Shown here piece after piece: positions 17,424 to 26,440 of a stretch of 64,000 nucleotides of DNA. Under the pieces are notes generated by a model. It did not search any database. It was not told where the DNA came from and saw only the letters and a list, made by a program, of their open reading frames with translations. Source of the stretch: Phototrophicus methaneseepsis (lineage in GTDB: Bacteria > Chloroflexota > Anaerolineae > Aggregatilineales > Phototrophicaceae); the NCBI RefSeq assembly GCF_015500095.1, contig NZ_CP062983.1, positions 2,108,001-2,172,000 of the forward strand. Reading direction: 5' to 3'. The first letter of the stretch is position 1. Each line of letters starts with the position of its first letter. A program made the position numbers and the translations under genes.

Positions 17424-18914
17424 TTGGCCGATAATCGTTTACGCGAACTGCTACAAGATGGCATCGCAGCAGCTCGTAGTGGCAACACCGCGACTGCACG
17501 GCGCTTACTAGAAGAAGTCATCAAGCACGATGAAAATAACGAGCAAGCCTGGCTGTGGTTAGCGACGGTCGTCAAGTCGCGGGCTGAACGCCGGATATGC
17601 TTGCAAAAAGTGCTGCAAATCAATCCGAACAATAAGGCTGCCCAGCAGGCTATGCAGCAACTTGGGGCAACAACCGCGCCATCCCGCACGACGGGTCGCG
17701 GGGCGTCGCAGCCTCGTACCAGCACGCCGGCAGCGCCATCGCGGCTGGGCGTCGACGAGCGGAGCAATGAGCAGACAGTCTGGGCCCAGCGCTTTATCCT
17801 CGCTGTGGTTTTGATTGCCATTATTGGTGTGATTGTGATTGTCTATAACGCTACCACGGGGGATGATGAACAGCCGGAAGTGGCTCTGGTGGGTACGAGT
17901 TCGGTGACATCAACTCCTTCAGCGACGCCAACACCGCGCCCGACCAATACACAGCCTTTCATCGTGGTTTCCACTCGCACGATTACTGCACTGCCACCCA
18001 CATTCACCCCGACGTTTACGCCGACATCAACAGAAGCGCCGCTGCCCTCTGAAACGCCCGTCGCGATGAATTTCTATTCCCTGCTGGTCGTCAGCCGCCC
18101 GGATGGTCAGACTGAGACAGAGCTTTTCCGCATGCAGGGCGATGGAACAGGGGAGACCTCCGTCGCGAGCGATATGCGTGACGTGTCCCTTTCGCTTGAT
18201 GGCAGTCAGATTCTTTTTGTGCGTGAGGTCGATTATGGTGATGATGCCGCAGACGAGGTATTCATCGCGCCTTTGAGCAATCCGAACGATGCCGAGCAGT
18301 TAACAGAACTGCGCACGGCGGATGCTTCTCAGCCGATCTTCTCGCCCAATGGCAACCAGATGGTATTTGTCTCTGATTACGATGGCGATCAGGAGTTGTA
18401 TTTGTTCGATCTGCAAGCACGTACAACCCTGGCACTGACTGAAAATGATTATAGTGACCGTGATCCAACCTGGTCACTGGATGGACGTTATATTGCGTTC
18501 GCCTCTGACATGGATTCACCGGGCTTCTCGGATATTTATCGTGTGAGCTTCAATTTGAATCGTCAGGAAGGGGAGGATGCCTTCACCATTGACCGCCTGA
18601 CAGATGACAACGGCAGCAGCTATGCGCCCAGTTATTCTTTTGATGGCACTCAGATTGTCTATCTAAACGATAGCTCTGGCGATGCGGATATTGTGGTGAT
18701 GCGCAGTGATGGTCAAAGCTCTCGGACGTTGTTACCTGGGGATACTGCGGAAGATCGTTCGCCTGTCTGGTCACCTAATGGTAAATACATCGTCTTTGTG
18801 TCGAATCGTGTGGATGACCGCTTCCAGGTGTATGCGATCGATGTTGAAACCCAAAGTATTCAACGAATCACGGATGATAGCAGGCAGGCGCTTAAGGCGG
18901 TATTCAGCTCTTAA
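17424..18914 (+). CDS. TPR-membrane helix-propeller protein, copy 1
   Basis: The 496-residue product is built in four parts: a short cytoplasmic TPR unit (1-80, RELLQDGIAAARSGNTATA then EQAWLWLATVV and LQINPNNKAA), a membrane helix (about 119-140), a Thr/Pro linker (about 155-205, with TPTFTPTFTPTS-like repeats), and a TolB/PD40 propeller (about 215-496; blades QPIFSPNGNQMVFVSDYDGDQELYLFD split here as visible S-P-N-G motifs, DPTWSLDGRYIAFASD, PVWSPNGKYIVFVSN). The start is TTG with GGAGCAAG upstream. The next gene has the same layout in the same order, so these are tandem duplicates. A cytoplasm-to-outside signalling or scaffold role is plausible but unproven. Confidence 0.85.
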   Translation: MADNRLRELLQDGIAAARSGNTATARRLLEEVIKHDENNEQAWLWLATVVKSRAERRICLQKVLQINPNNKAAQQAMQQLGATTAPSRTTGRGASQPRTSTPAAPSRLGVDERSNEQTVWAQRFILAVVLIAIIGVIVIVYNATTGDDEQPEVALVGTSSVTSTPSATPTPRPTNTQPFIVVSTRTITALPPTFTPTFTPTSTEAPLPSETPVAMNFYSLLVVSRPDGQTETELFRMQGDGTGETSVASDMRDVSLSLDGSQILFVREVDYGDDAADEVFIAPLSNPNDAEQLTELRTADASQPIFSPNGNQMVFVSDYDGDQELYLFDLQARTTLALTENDYSDRDPTWSLDGRYIAFASDMDSPGFSDIYRVSFNLNRQEGEDAFTIDRLTDDNGSSYAPSYSFDGTQIVYLNDSSGDADIVVMRSDGQSSRTLLPGDTAEDRSPVWSPNGKYIVFVSNRVDDRFQVYAIDVETQSIQRITDDSRQALKAVFSS

Positions 18915-19025
18915 GCCCCTGTGCGAGCTATGGGCGCGATAAGCTCGCCTATGCTATGATGTGTTTTTGGCTGAACATGCTGCGCGCCAATGCTCGGCGC
19001 CTGGAAATATGGAAGAGGACGTCTG

Positions 19026-20558
19026 ATGAGCAATGATATAGCGAGTGACCTGTTGCAGCGTGGGCTGACGGCGATGGATATCGGCGATAATGAAGTCGCT
19101 TTGGATTATCTCAGTCAGGCTGTTACAGAAGATCCTGATCTTCTGGAAGCATGGGAAGCACTCTCAAAGCTGGAATCCGGGCCAGAGAAAGAGACGGCCC
19201 TGCAAAATGTGCTGCGGCTCGACCCGGATAATAAAGAGGCCCAAAAAGCACTCAACAAGCTGAATAAACGCAGTGGTCGGGGTTCCCGCAGTGGCGATAA
19301 CGAAGAATGGGTCCCTGGTATTAAACGGCGGCAATTGCGGCGCGTACTCATTGCCCTGACGATTTTTACGATTGTTATATTCGGTGGTGTTTTTGCCATC
19401 ATTGGGGTGGTAACCAACCAACGTCGTACAGAAGATGCCACCGCCACAGCTCAGGTGATGCAGCTCACGAGCGTGCAATCGACATTTGTTGCAGAAGCAA
19501 ATGCCACATCAACACAGAAGCTCATTGATGATGCAAATGCCACATCGACACAGCTTGTTCTGACGACTGCGACGCCAACAGCAACTTCGACATCTGTTTT
19601 ACCGCCGACTTTTACGCCGACTGCAGAGGCAACGGAAATCCTGGTACGTCAATTTGAACTGCCCCCTGGTGATGTGCCTGGCACAATCTATGCTTGGGGT
19701 GGGTTAAATGCTGTTTCACGCCAATATCTGGATTTGCGGCGTTATACACTCGGCGGTAGCGGTTCATTCACACAAATCGTTGATACATTGTCATCTTCAA
19801 TCAGCGTAAATCAGGCCGGAACAATCGCTGTGTACGAACGTTATTTGCCTGCCCAGGACCTGACCAGCGTCTATCGAGTTGATCTGACAGACCCTCAGGC
19901 TGGATCTGTCGATTTATCGTCAGTCTATGCAGCGGCAAGTGTCTTTGGTGCTTTTCAGCCTAAGTTAAGTCGGGATGGATCAAAGCTCGTGTTCATTGGT
20001 TCCAGCTTGACGACAAGCCGAGATACTGTGTTGGTCATGGATATGACCACAGAACAAATTACAGTGGTGACACGTGACCAGGCAAATTATCGCTATCCTG
20101 CGATTTCTGCCGATGGCAGCTATGTTGCTGCGGTACGCGAAGATGATACAGGCGATATTGATATGGTCTTATTCGATTTAAGCCAGGAGCCAACGGATAC
20201 AGGCTATGTCACCGTTGATTTAACAATTGATGGGGCCGCTATTATTGAAGCTTATCCGTCCTTTTCTGCAGATTCGACTTTACTGGCATATAGTGCCGCA
20301 GCGTCTTCGACGCCGAATAATCACGAAATTTTTCTCATCGGGCTAGATAATGGTCAGCCGACACCAGGGAACATCCCGCTTGCAACGTCCGAATTTGATG
20401 AAATACGTCCGATCTTTAGCCCAGATGGGGGATATATTGCTTATAGTGCCAATCCATCAGGCTCCTATAATATTTACATTCGTGATTTGAACGGCACAGA
20501 TGTTTATCAACTGACGGAAGAAAACGCTAACGTGTTCGTCGGCGCATGGACCAACTAG
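19026..20558 (+). CDS. TPR-membrane helix-propeller protein, copy 2
   Basis: The start ATG (MSNDIASDLLQRGL) has GGAAGAGGA 7 bases upstream; an in-frame ATG 36 bases earlier lacks one. The 510-residue product repeats the layout of the preceding gene: TPR unit (1-75, LDYLSQAVTEDPDLLEAWEA, LRLDPDNKEAQKALNKL), membrane helix (about 99-122), linker with two near-identical NATSTQKLIDDANATSTQ units, then a propeller with SRDGSKLVFIGS, ISADGSYVAAVRED, SFSADSTLLAYSA and IFSPDGGYIAYSAN blades. It has diverged widely from copy 1, so the duplication is old. A tRNA gene follows after 100 bases. Confidence 0.85.
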   Translation: MSNDIASDLLQRGLTAMDIGDNEVALDYLSQAVTEDPDLLEAWEALSKLESGPEKETALQNVLRLDPDNKEAQKALNKLNKRSGRGSRSGDNEEWVPGIKRRQLRRVLIALTIFTIVIFGGVFAIIGVVTNQRRTEDATATAQVMQLTSVQSTFVAEANATSTQKLIDDANATSTQLVLTTATPTATSTSVLPPTFTPTAEATEILVRQFELPPGDVPGTIYAWGGLNAVSRQYLDLRRYTLGGSGSFTQIVDTLSSSISVNQAGTIAVYERYLPAQDLTSVYRVDLTDPQAGSVDLSSVYAAASVFGAFQPKLSRDGSKLVFIGSSLTTSRDTVLVMDMTTEQITVVTRDQANYRYPAISADGSYVAAVREDDTGDIDMVLFDLSQEPTDTGYVTVDLTIDGAAIIEAYPSFSADSTLLAYSAAASSTPNNHEIFLIGLDNGQPTPGNIPLATSEFDEIRPIFSPDGGYIAYSANPSGSYNIYIRDLNGTDVYQLTEENANVFVGAWTN

Positions 20559-20659
20559 AACGTTGTTCCAGTGTCATAGGAAGTCAAAAAATAGTCTGAC
20601 GATATACCATGAAAAGGCTTGATTTTACCTCAAGTCTTATATATGATATGCAACCTATT

Positions 20660-20732
20660 GGCTCCGTAGCTCAATTGGCAGAGCAGTTGACTCTTAATCA
20701 ATTGGTTGCAGGTTCGAGTCCTGCCGGGGTCA
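20660..20732 (+). tRNA. tRNA-Lys (anticodon CTT)
   Basis: A full cloverleaf is visible. The acceptor GGCTCCG pairs with CGGGGTC with two G-U pairs. The D stem is GCTC/GAGC. The anticodon arm is GTTGA-CTCTTAA-TCAAT with CTT at 20693-20695. The T arm is GCAGG-TTCGAGT-CCTGC, and the discriminator base is A. CCA is not encoded. The tRNA marks the left edge of the accessory region. Confidence 0.95.
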
Positions 20733-20736
20733 CATT

Positions 20737-20937
20737 CTAAGACTTGTCTCGAACAGGTGGTGGGTGTGCTATCAGCACATGAGCCACCTGTTTGTGTTTC
20801 AGCATTCTCCAGTTTCCCGCTTCCCCACTCACTCGATCACAGATATCCTGAAAATAAGCAAATGGTGGGAGCAAATCCACACGAGCGATCTCGCCCTCAG
20901 GGGTGATGACGACTCTCTCAACAACATTTTGCATCAA
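20737..20937 (-). pseudogene. C-terminal fragment of a large serine recombinase
   Basis: The 66-codon frame reads VVERVVITPEGEIARVDLLP and then PFAYFQDI. This matches the usual C-terminal strand pattern of large serine recombinases (V-x-R-V-V-I, G-x-I, V-D-L, P-P-F-x-Y-L). An in-frame TGA lies about 25 bases before the first Met, and the catalytic and zinc-ribbon parts are not present upstream. It sits 5 bases from the tRNA-Lys gene, the classic place for an element's integrase. I read it as the last remnant of the enzyme that inserted the island. Confidence 0.6.
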
Positions 20938-21000
20938 TTTGCTCGCCCGTATCCAAATGGGTCAATCTACAACCGCGACCGTGTGGAAAGCACTTCCAAC

Positions 21001-21320
21001 TCAACTATTTTCCCATATAAGCAGGGTTTGCTGAGCGTCTATGTTCTGTTCTTCGATTCCTTTCTTTAGTTCTAGACGTCGTTTGTAGCTTGCCTCTATA
21101 TATGGTTTAAAGTCGATGTCTATAGAACCACGCAAGGTCTTGGATTGTGTATCACCATCGCAGGCAGGACTATCTGCTGACGGAGAACGAAATAGGCGAT
21201 CAGATTGCGAACGGTCTCAAGAAAATCATGTGAGAATCCAAATAGTAATGCACTGTTGCTAAGTTGAGTGCTTGGCAAACCATTCTCCTTGTGTAATTGA
21301 TCTGATCCTATCTCACTCAT
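21001..21320 (-). pseudogene. Frameshifted unrecognised gene of the decayed element
   Basis: A start ATGAGTGA at 21320 overlaps the stop of the HU-like remnant upstream, as in an operon. The first frame gives LLFGFSHDFLETVRNLIAY and on to about 21170. The reading then appears to move to another frame giving RGSIDIDFKPYIEASYKRRL and LELKKGIEEQNIDAQQ, ending at TGA 21001. No family is recognised. The joint reading is an inference from the sequence character and needs an intact homologue to confirm. Confidence 0.4.
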
Positions 21321-21575
21321 TATAATTAATTCGTTGTTTTAGCTTCTTGCTCACCCGCAAAGTCATCCGCCGAATGTTACCTGGAGCTTCACCGCTGGTG
21401 AGTGTTCCACACTGTTCACCTCGATCAATCGTTTGCGTTTCCATTACAAGAAAATTCTCCAGTTCGATTCTGCCACCAGCGATCAGTTCCTCTGCTCACA
21501 CATCAATGAGCGTTTCCAGTATGAGCTATACGTTGTGATTCTTCAGTCGGTGCGTCGCCCGATCTCACGTACCAT
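21313..21575 (-). pseudogene. HU-like DNA-binding protein remnant, copy 1
   Basis: ATG at 21575 opens MVREIGRRTD, a typical HU N-terminus, then meets TGA. After a frame change the reading continues as ILETLIDV, a second TGA, AEELIAGGRIELENFLVMET, and ends RVSKKLKQRINYNE. The G-G-R-I-E-L-x-N-F strand and the R-V-x-K-K-L-K-x-R-I end match the beta-arm and C-terminus of HU/IHF proteins, though the family call is inferred. Two nonsense codons and a frameshift make it non-functional. Related remnants lie at 31376 and 33709. Confidence 0.6.
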
Positions 21576-21591
21576 ATTGTTTTTGTTCGCG

Positions 21592-22232
21592 TCATCTAGC
21601 TAATCCCTCTGTCTTTTGTTTGCGATGTTCATGTTTGCGGTGCATGATATCCATCCGTGTAAACTGTGTGTTCTCCGCTTTCTTTCCGGCTTTGTCCATC
21701 GCCAGTTGATGCGCCTCTCTCAGTTTATCGCGTTTGACTTCTTCTAGTGGGGCAGGCGACAGGGCAGGTAAATCCAACAGATACCACGTTCCAGTAGCAG
21801 CGGATCCACTGCTTCACCGACTTTCAGACGATGTTGCCAGTCCTCACGCTCGTAGAAGCGCGTCAAACGCGCGTTGAGAACAACCTGTGTGGCAAATCCT
21901 GCTTCAAGGTTACCGCCATAACGGTCGAAGTGCTTGACTGGATCAACGCCATCTACGATCCAGCGCACATCCAAACCCAGAGCCATGTTGAACATTCTTC
22001 CGACGACCTCAGCTTTGGGCATCCCCAACACGGACGGTGAGAAGAGTTGACGTCCGACACTTTTCTCTTCTACATGATCTGGATCAATCAGTACGATCTG
22101 CGGCGCATGCCGGCGATTTCGCTGCATGTCGTAAAAAATCTGTCCGACAATGCGAGCCACCTGCGCCTGGGTTCCACCCAGCCCGATGATGGCGATGGTT
22201 TTGATATAATAATGGGGATCGAAAACCTGCAT
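21592..22232 (-). pseudogene. PRTRC-type ThiF family gene, frameshifted and shortened
   Basis: The N-terminal frame (22232 to about 21790) has the E1-like nucleotide-binding fold: IAIIGLGGTQAQVARIVGQI, then IVLIDPDHVEEKSVGRQLFS and KAEVVGRMFNMALGLDVRWI. The spacing and the N-V-G-R-Q-like SVGRQLF segment are those of the ThiF-related protein of PRTRC (ParB-related, ThiF-related cassette) elements. Near 21785 the frame shifts and continues as GTWYLLDLPALSPAPLEEVK to a stop at 21592. The joined product is about 210 residues, shorter than the usual 260 or so. It is a broken backbone gene of the integrated element. Confidence 0.65.
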
Positions 22233-22306
22233 CTGTTTTCCTTTCCGAATAGCCGTATAAAGGTAGAGAGAATAAAATCACAACATTGATAAAGTGATGA
22301 TTAAAG

Positions 22307-22792
22307 ATGAGAAAAATGGACGATAAAATACAGATTCGCCCACTCCATGCAGAAGATAGAGCTTTTCTAAATGAGGCGCTTTACTATGCGATCTTTGTTC
22401 CTCCCGAAGCTACTTCACCACCAAAAACGATCGTTCAACAGCCTGACCTAGTTCGCTATATTGAAGGCTTCGGCACATGGGACGGCGATCTGGGTATTCT
22501 TGCTGTAAGCGACATGATCCCTGTTGGGGCTGCGTGGGCGCGTTTTGTACGAGGTTATGGGTTTGTTGATGAAAATATCCCCGAACTTAGTATCTCTATC
22601 ATTCCCGGTTACCGTGGTGGAGGAATAGGTACGACCATGTTGCAAGCATTGTTTGCTCAACTTAAAGGGAAAGCACAGCAAGTGAGTTTGAGCGTAAATC
22701 TAGCAAATCCGGCGTACTATCTTTACAAACGTCTGGGCTTTGAAGTGGTCGCAACGGATGGAAATAGTGTCATCATGCTTCGTAACCTATGA
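22307..22792 (+). CDS. GNAT family N-acetyltransferase
   Basis: The 161-residue product is a single GNAT domain that would transfer an acetyl group from acetyl-CoA to an amine. It starts IQIRPLHAEDRAFLNEAL. The acetyl-CoA loop is ELSISIIPGYRGGGIGTTML (R-G-G-G-I-G at about 118-123), followed by VSLSVNLANPAYYLYKRLGF, the standard C-terminal motif with N, A and Y-x-x-x-G-F. The reading frame is complete and lies on the strand opposite to the decayed backbone, so it is likely later cargo. Substrate is unknown. Confidence 0.9.
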   Translation: MRKMDDKIQIRPLHAEDRAFLNEALYYAIFVPPEATSPPKTIVQQPDLVRYIEGFGTWDGDLGILAVSDMIPVGAAWARFVRGYGFVDENIPELSISIIPGYRGGGIGTTMLQALFAQLKGKAQQVSLSVNLANPAYYLYKRLGFEVVATDGNSVIMLRNL

Positions 22793-22831
22793 TTGAATTC
22801 AAAATCATACAACTCAATAATCAGCATGATC

Positions 22832-23056
22832 TCACTCTTCTCCACCAATCACGTGTTTGAGGAGTTTATTCGTTGTAACAAGATCCCTTGTAGGATAGCG
22901 TTTGGCGTTCTTCGCCTCCAGCTCGATCAGCTTCTGCCGGATATCGCGAGGATGGGACTTCGATTTACCCGATACAGCATGATTTCCAAAAGCCGATCCC
23001 AGAAACTGAGAAAAATCTTCAGCCAGTGACGTACTGCCCAATACGCTATCTGACAC
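22832..23056 (-). CDS. Short hypothetical protein or gene fragment
   Basis: A 74-codon frame (MSDSVLGSTSLAEDFSQFLG to LLKHVIGGEE) has a plausible bacterial composition, with a basic centre (SGKSKSHPRDIRQKLIELEAK). No ribosome binding site of note and no recognised family. It lies on the strand of the decayed element and may be a fragment of one of its genes. Confidence 0.3.
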   Translation of the reverse strand: MSDSVLGSTSLAEDFSQFLGSAFGNHAVSGKSKSHPRDIRQKLIELEAKNAKRYPTRDLVTTNKLLKHVIGGEE

Positions 23057-23074
23057 TCATTGAACACTACCCAA

Positions 23075-23335
23075 TCAGATAGACCCAGAATTAAACACGT
23101 TAGGTAGTGGTGTCTGGAACAGTTTCACATCCAGTGATGTCGGACGGCGTTTCACGGCGTAGACACCGTAGGACGGACTGCGATCCTCGTTAGTCACCCG
23201 GATCATCAGCAGCGGCACCCGTAGAGCAACCTCGGAGCCGTTGAGGAAGACCCCCGTGATCTGTGCCTTACGGTACTCAACAACCGTCTTCTTGACACCT
23301 TCCTGTCGCACGAGCAGCGTGTCGCCCGAAATCAA
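23075..23335 (-). pseudogene. Fragment of an element gene downstream of the TIR protein
   Basis: The frame is open further upstream (RLPLAAKITFDTRLISGDTL) and reaches into the end of the TIR-SUMF1 gene without a start codon. It ends KRRPTSLDVKLFQTPLPNVF and a short tail. This looks like the 3' part of a gene whose 5' half was replaced when the TIR gene was inserted. Beta-rich character (VALRVPLLMIRVTNE); family not recognised. Confidence 0.35.
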
Positions 23336-23379
23336 TCTGGTGTCAAAAGTGATCTTCGCCGCTAATGGGAGACGCGCAC

Positions 23380-25026
23380 TTACGGACGCATAACACGGAA
23401 GCCAATTTCTTCGTTCTTAAAATCAGGAGATAGTTTGTAATAGCGAACAACTGCGCGAGCATGATCTGGTCCCCTAAACCAGCTGCCACCGCGAATAACG
23501 CGCGAACTGTCAGAACTCATGTTCTCATCCTCAGCCTTGACTACCGGATAATCGTACGCTGTCAGACACCACTCCGAGACATTTCCACTCATATCCAGCA
23601 CGCCATAGGGTGAAGCCCCCTGTGGATATCGGGTAACTGGAGTTGTTGAATTGGAAAATATCCGATGCCAACGAAATGTATTACTCTTATCCGAGTAAAA
23701 TGTATTTCCATAAGGGTACACACGTCCTTCAGTTCCCCGCGCTGCTTTTTCCCACTCGTATTCAGTCGGCAACCGCACCGGCCATTCGCCAACTTGTTCC
23801 AGATCATACGGACCGCCCAATCGCCATGATAGCCAGCGGCAGAAGGCGATAGCATCATACCATCTCACATTTTCACGGGGATGGTCAGAGATTTGCCATT
23901 TTTGCTGAGGAGGCTGAATCGGACTAAGACCAGCCAAGCCTTCCCACCAACGCCGATCGTTGAGACCTTCTTGCTCATTGACAAAGACCTGAAACTGATT
24001 GTAGGTAATCGGATATTTGGCAATAGCAAAGGCAGGTAAGGTCAGTCTCTGCTGCGTTTCACCTGTGCCATAGATAAATTCCCCGACCGTCACATCGCAC
24101 CACTCGAAGGGGTCACCAATGATGGCACGCACGGCGTCGGCGGTGGCAATGGCTCTCGCCCGCTGCGGGGGACGATTTTCAGCCCTCACCCTGTCTCCCT
24201 CATGGAGTAGAGAGTCTGCGTGCTGAGGACGTACGCGGGCGGCGATATCATCGGGATCGTAATCGGGGCAGATTTGCCACACGGTTTGCAGCTCGGCCCA
24301 CATCGTTGTCGCGTCTGCGTACTCGGCCATGGTTTGCACCCGTCCGTATAAGCGCTGGCATTCGGTTTCGTGTTCGGCCTGTTCGCGCTGGTGCTGTTCT
24401 TCGGCAATCGCCGCCTGGACCTTCTGCTCAAAGTCATCAGGGTTGAAGGGTCTCGGGTCTTCGCCGGAAGCGCGAATGCGCCCCAGAATGTTGATTGCCT
24501 CGGACCATTTTTGCGCCCGGAAGGCGCGACCAAAATCGGCTATGGCTTGGACCATATCAAAGCGCGGAACAGACGAAGTCGATGGCTGTACTGCCTGCTT
24601 CTCCGGTGTCAGGCTGGATTGATTCACGCCTTTGCCCTTCGGTGTCACATGCTGCGCCACTCGTTTGAGGAAATTGCCATCGGGCAGCGATCCATCGCGT
24701 ACATCGGCAAATTGCGTTGTGACAAACAGCTCCCAGTTATCGCCGTCAAGAAGGAGTGGAAAAATTGCCTTCTTGTGATCGAGTTTCTGTAGTGCAAGAA
24801 AGACCTCACGCTTCACCCAGGATGACTGGCGCGATTCCGGAGTCATGACGACAATAAACGCACTACAGTTGTTCAGACCATCGACAATGGCGTCCCACCA
24901 GTCTACGCCGTACTCAATGCCGATACGGTCAATCCAGATGTTGAAGCCCTTGTCCTGCAAAAAAACCGCTAGTGCAAAGGCATAGTCGCTGTTCTTCTTG
25001 CTGTAGCTAATGAATATGTGGCCCAT
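23380..25026 (-). CDS. TIR domain protein with a SUMF1/FGE-type C-terminal domain
   Basis: The 548-residue product begins with a TIR domain (1-125): HIFISYSKKNSDYAFALAVF, FNIWIDRIGIEYGVDWWDAI and SAFIVVMTPESRQSSW, then VKREVFLAL with Glu74 at the position of the catalytic Glu of NAD-cleaving TIRs. A helical module (about 155-270) with FGRAFRAQKWSEAINIL and PDYDPDDIAARVRP resembles one in the second TIR protein (31849-33549). The C-terminal domain (about 308-548) is the SUMF1/EgtB fold: LPTEYEWEKAARG, YGVLDMSGNVSEW, RVIRGGSWF, IGFRVMRP. The Cys pair of true formylglycine-generating enzymes before GFR is absent, so this part probably binds a ligand rather than oxidising Cys. Complete and unbroken inside a decayed region, it is a strong candidate for a sensor-effector of immunity or regulated cell death. 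Confidence 0.9.
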   Translation of the reverse strand: MGHIFISYSKKNSDYAFALAVFLQDKGFNIWIDRIGIEYGVDWWDAIVDGLNNCSAFIVVMTPESRQSSWVKREVFLALQKLDHKKAIFPLLLDGDNWELFVTTQFADVRDGSLPDGNFLKRVAQHVTPKGKGVNQSSLTPEKQAVQPSTSSVPRFDMVQAIADFGRAFRAQKWSEAINILGRIRASGEDPRPFNPDDFEQKVQAAIAEEQHQREQAEHETECQRLYGRVQTMAEYADATTMWAELQTVWQICPDYDPDDIAARVRPQHADSLLHEGDRVRAENRPPQRARAIATADAVRAIIGDPFEWCDVTVGEFIYGTGETQQRLTLPAFAIAKYPITYNQFQVFVNEQEGLNDRRWWEGLAGLSPIQPPQQKWQISDHPRENVRWYDAIAFCRWLSWRLGGPYDLEQVGEWPVRLPTEYEWEKAARGTEGRVYPYGNTFYSDKSNTFRWHRIFSNSTTPVTRYPQGASPYGVLDMSGNVSEWCLTAYDYPVVKAEDENMSSDSSRVIRGGSWFRGPDHARAVVRYYKLSPDFKNEEIGFRVMRP

Positions 25027-25112
25027 GGTCTTCGATTTGGCTGTGTTCGATCCTGCCTCTATTGTGGCTCATGTTGGTACAGGTGACAACGGCAGTGCGC
25101 CGATCAAGTGAT

Positions 25113-25298
25113 CTAGTTCAGCGTACGACACACCGCGCGGATGGCTTCCCCCGCTCGCACATACACATCGAGAAAGGCTTTGCGTGTTACGCGCAGTGCG
25201 CTCGCCAGTGTGCCGTCTTCGTCCTGCGGCACATCCCAGTCCTCTTCATCGTCCTGCCATAGCGGATCGAGCCACGTGACGGCACTCGCCAGACACAA
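25113..25298 (-). pseudogene. Fragment of an unrecognised element gene
   Basis: A 61-codon frame (AVTWLDPLWQDDEEDWDVPQ, later RVTRKAFLDVYVRAGEAIRA) without its own convincing start; the frame is open upstream. Composition is protein-like. It is on the strand of the decayed backbone. No family recognised. Confidence 0.3.
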
Positions 25299-25383
25299 CT
25301 GTGGTCCGCTCGCAGGCTCGCCGCCAGCAGGGTGTAAGTTTTGTGTAGAATGTTCATGATTTGCTTTCTACTGAAGGGGTTTT

Positions 25384-25623
25384 ATGAACGAGATTGATTT
25401 CGCAAAGATAATAGAAGAAATAGCCGAAGTGTTGAAAAACAACGGCATTGATACAGACACCTTTGCTTTGAATGTTCACTTATCAACAGAGGAATTTGAT
25501 CGAGTTGTATCGGCCTCACAACAACCAATCCAAGGCTATGAGCCACCTATTCGTCGCGCCTATGTAAGACACAATAATTCTGTGTTTCACATGCTTGGTG
25601 GTTTCAGGAAGAATATCGACTAA
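25384..25623 (+). CDS. Small hypothetical protein
   Basis: The 79-residue product starts at ATG with GAAGGGG 7 bases upstream, a good ribosome binding site. It has an amphipathic N-terminal helix (NEIDFAKIIEEIAEVLKNNG) and a polar, Tyr/Arg-rich C-terminal half (YEPPIRRAYVRHNNSVFHML). It is not recognised. Its size and lone position in the island would fit an antitoxin, a Cas-like accessory or an immunity peptide, but nothing in the sequence decides this. Confidence 0.55.
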   Translation: MNEIDFAKIIEEIAEVLKNNGIDTDTFALNVHLSTEEFDRVVSASQQPIQGYEPPIRRAYVRHNNSVFHMLGGFRKNID

Positions 25624-25675
25624 AGTCCAAATTCCAATATGCAGAGAGTCGTTAAGGGAATAGGTGCGAGGTGGC

Positions 25676-25890
25676 TCAACCACCGGGCGGCTGCGGCGCA
25701 GCGTCCGGTGTAGTCCACGATCTCGGAGACAGCCTGCTTGACCGTCTCACGTGGCAATCAGTGGGGTACAATCCCGGTTGGGAATACGTCTGTAGCAGAC
25801 GCATCCCCAGCAGGTCGACGGGGTCGGTGGCCGCCAGGCACGCCCTCAAAGCATCTACAGTGAAAAATGCGCTTGTGTCATGCACATACA
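25676..25890 (-). pseudogene. Possible element fragment
   Basis: An open stretch gives MYVHDTSAFFTVDALRACLA and VDLLGMRLLQTYSQPGLYPT, then becomes low-quality and Ser/Pro-rich. It is on the same strand as other remnants. A start is not clear and the family is unknown. Confidence 0.25.
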
Positions 25891-25933
25891 TTCCTTTCCG
25901 TTTAAAATAAAGTAGTGGTCGTAAATATCGAGG

Positions 25934-26440
25934 ATGACAAATGTGAAAACCAAAACCCCAGTGGTACGTCAAACATCTTGGTTGTTAGCGATCCCTCAGT
26001 TCGTCATCTTGGGCTTACTTGTCGTCACAAGTGTGTTGATTTTTGGGGAAGAATACGGGGTATTGTCAGCGGCGTTTGGTGCCGTGATCTATCTCACGTA
26101 CTCATATGTTTCCCGTTTTTTGTTGCTAAGACATCATCGTCAGGGGCGCAAACTCACAGACCAGAAAAACTACGAGGAAGCCATTCAAGCATTCAAACTA
26201 AGCTATGATTTCTTCTCCAAGTATTCATGGGTTGATCGCTTTCGCTATCTAACGATGATGACACCTAGCCACCAGACATTTCGTGAAATGGCTCTGATCA
26301 ACATCGCATACTGTTATGGTCAGCTTGGTGAGAAAGATCAGACCAAAGCCTACTATGAGCGTACGCTGCGAGAATTTCCTGAAAGCGTTATGGCACAGGT
26401 AGCATTAGAGTTCATTCAGACGATAGAAACTACATCCTAG
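25934..26440 (+). CDS. Membrane protein with a short TPR domain
   Basis: The 168-residue product has two membrane helices (about 17-38 and 44-64) and then a soluble helical part with TPR features: RQGRKLTDQKNYEEAIQAFK, MALINIAYCYGQLGEKDQTK and AYYERTLREFPESVMAQVAL. ATG has an ATCGAGG sequence upstream. It is intact. Its stop codon overlaps the end of the convergent PRTRC protein C remnant, which suggests it was inserted into, or captured beside, that gene. It may act with the TIR proteins as a membrane partner, which is inference from position only. Confidence 0.75.
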   Translation: MTNVKTKTPVVRQTSWLLAIPQFVILGLLVVTSVLIFGEEYGVLSAAFGAVIYLTYSYVSRFLLLRHHRQGRKLTDQKNYEEAIQAFKLSYDFFSKYSWVDRFRYLTMMTPSHQTFREMALINIAYCYGQLGEKDQTKAYYERTLREFPESVMAQVALEFIQTIETTS

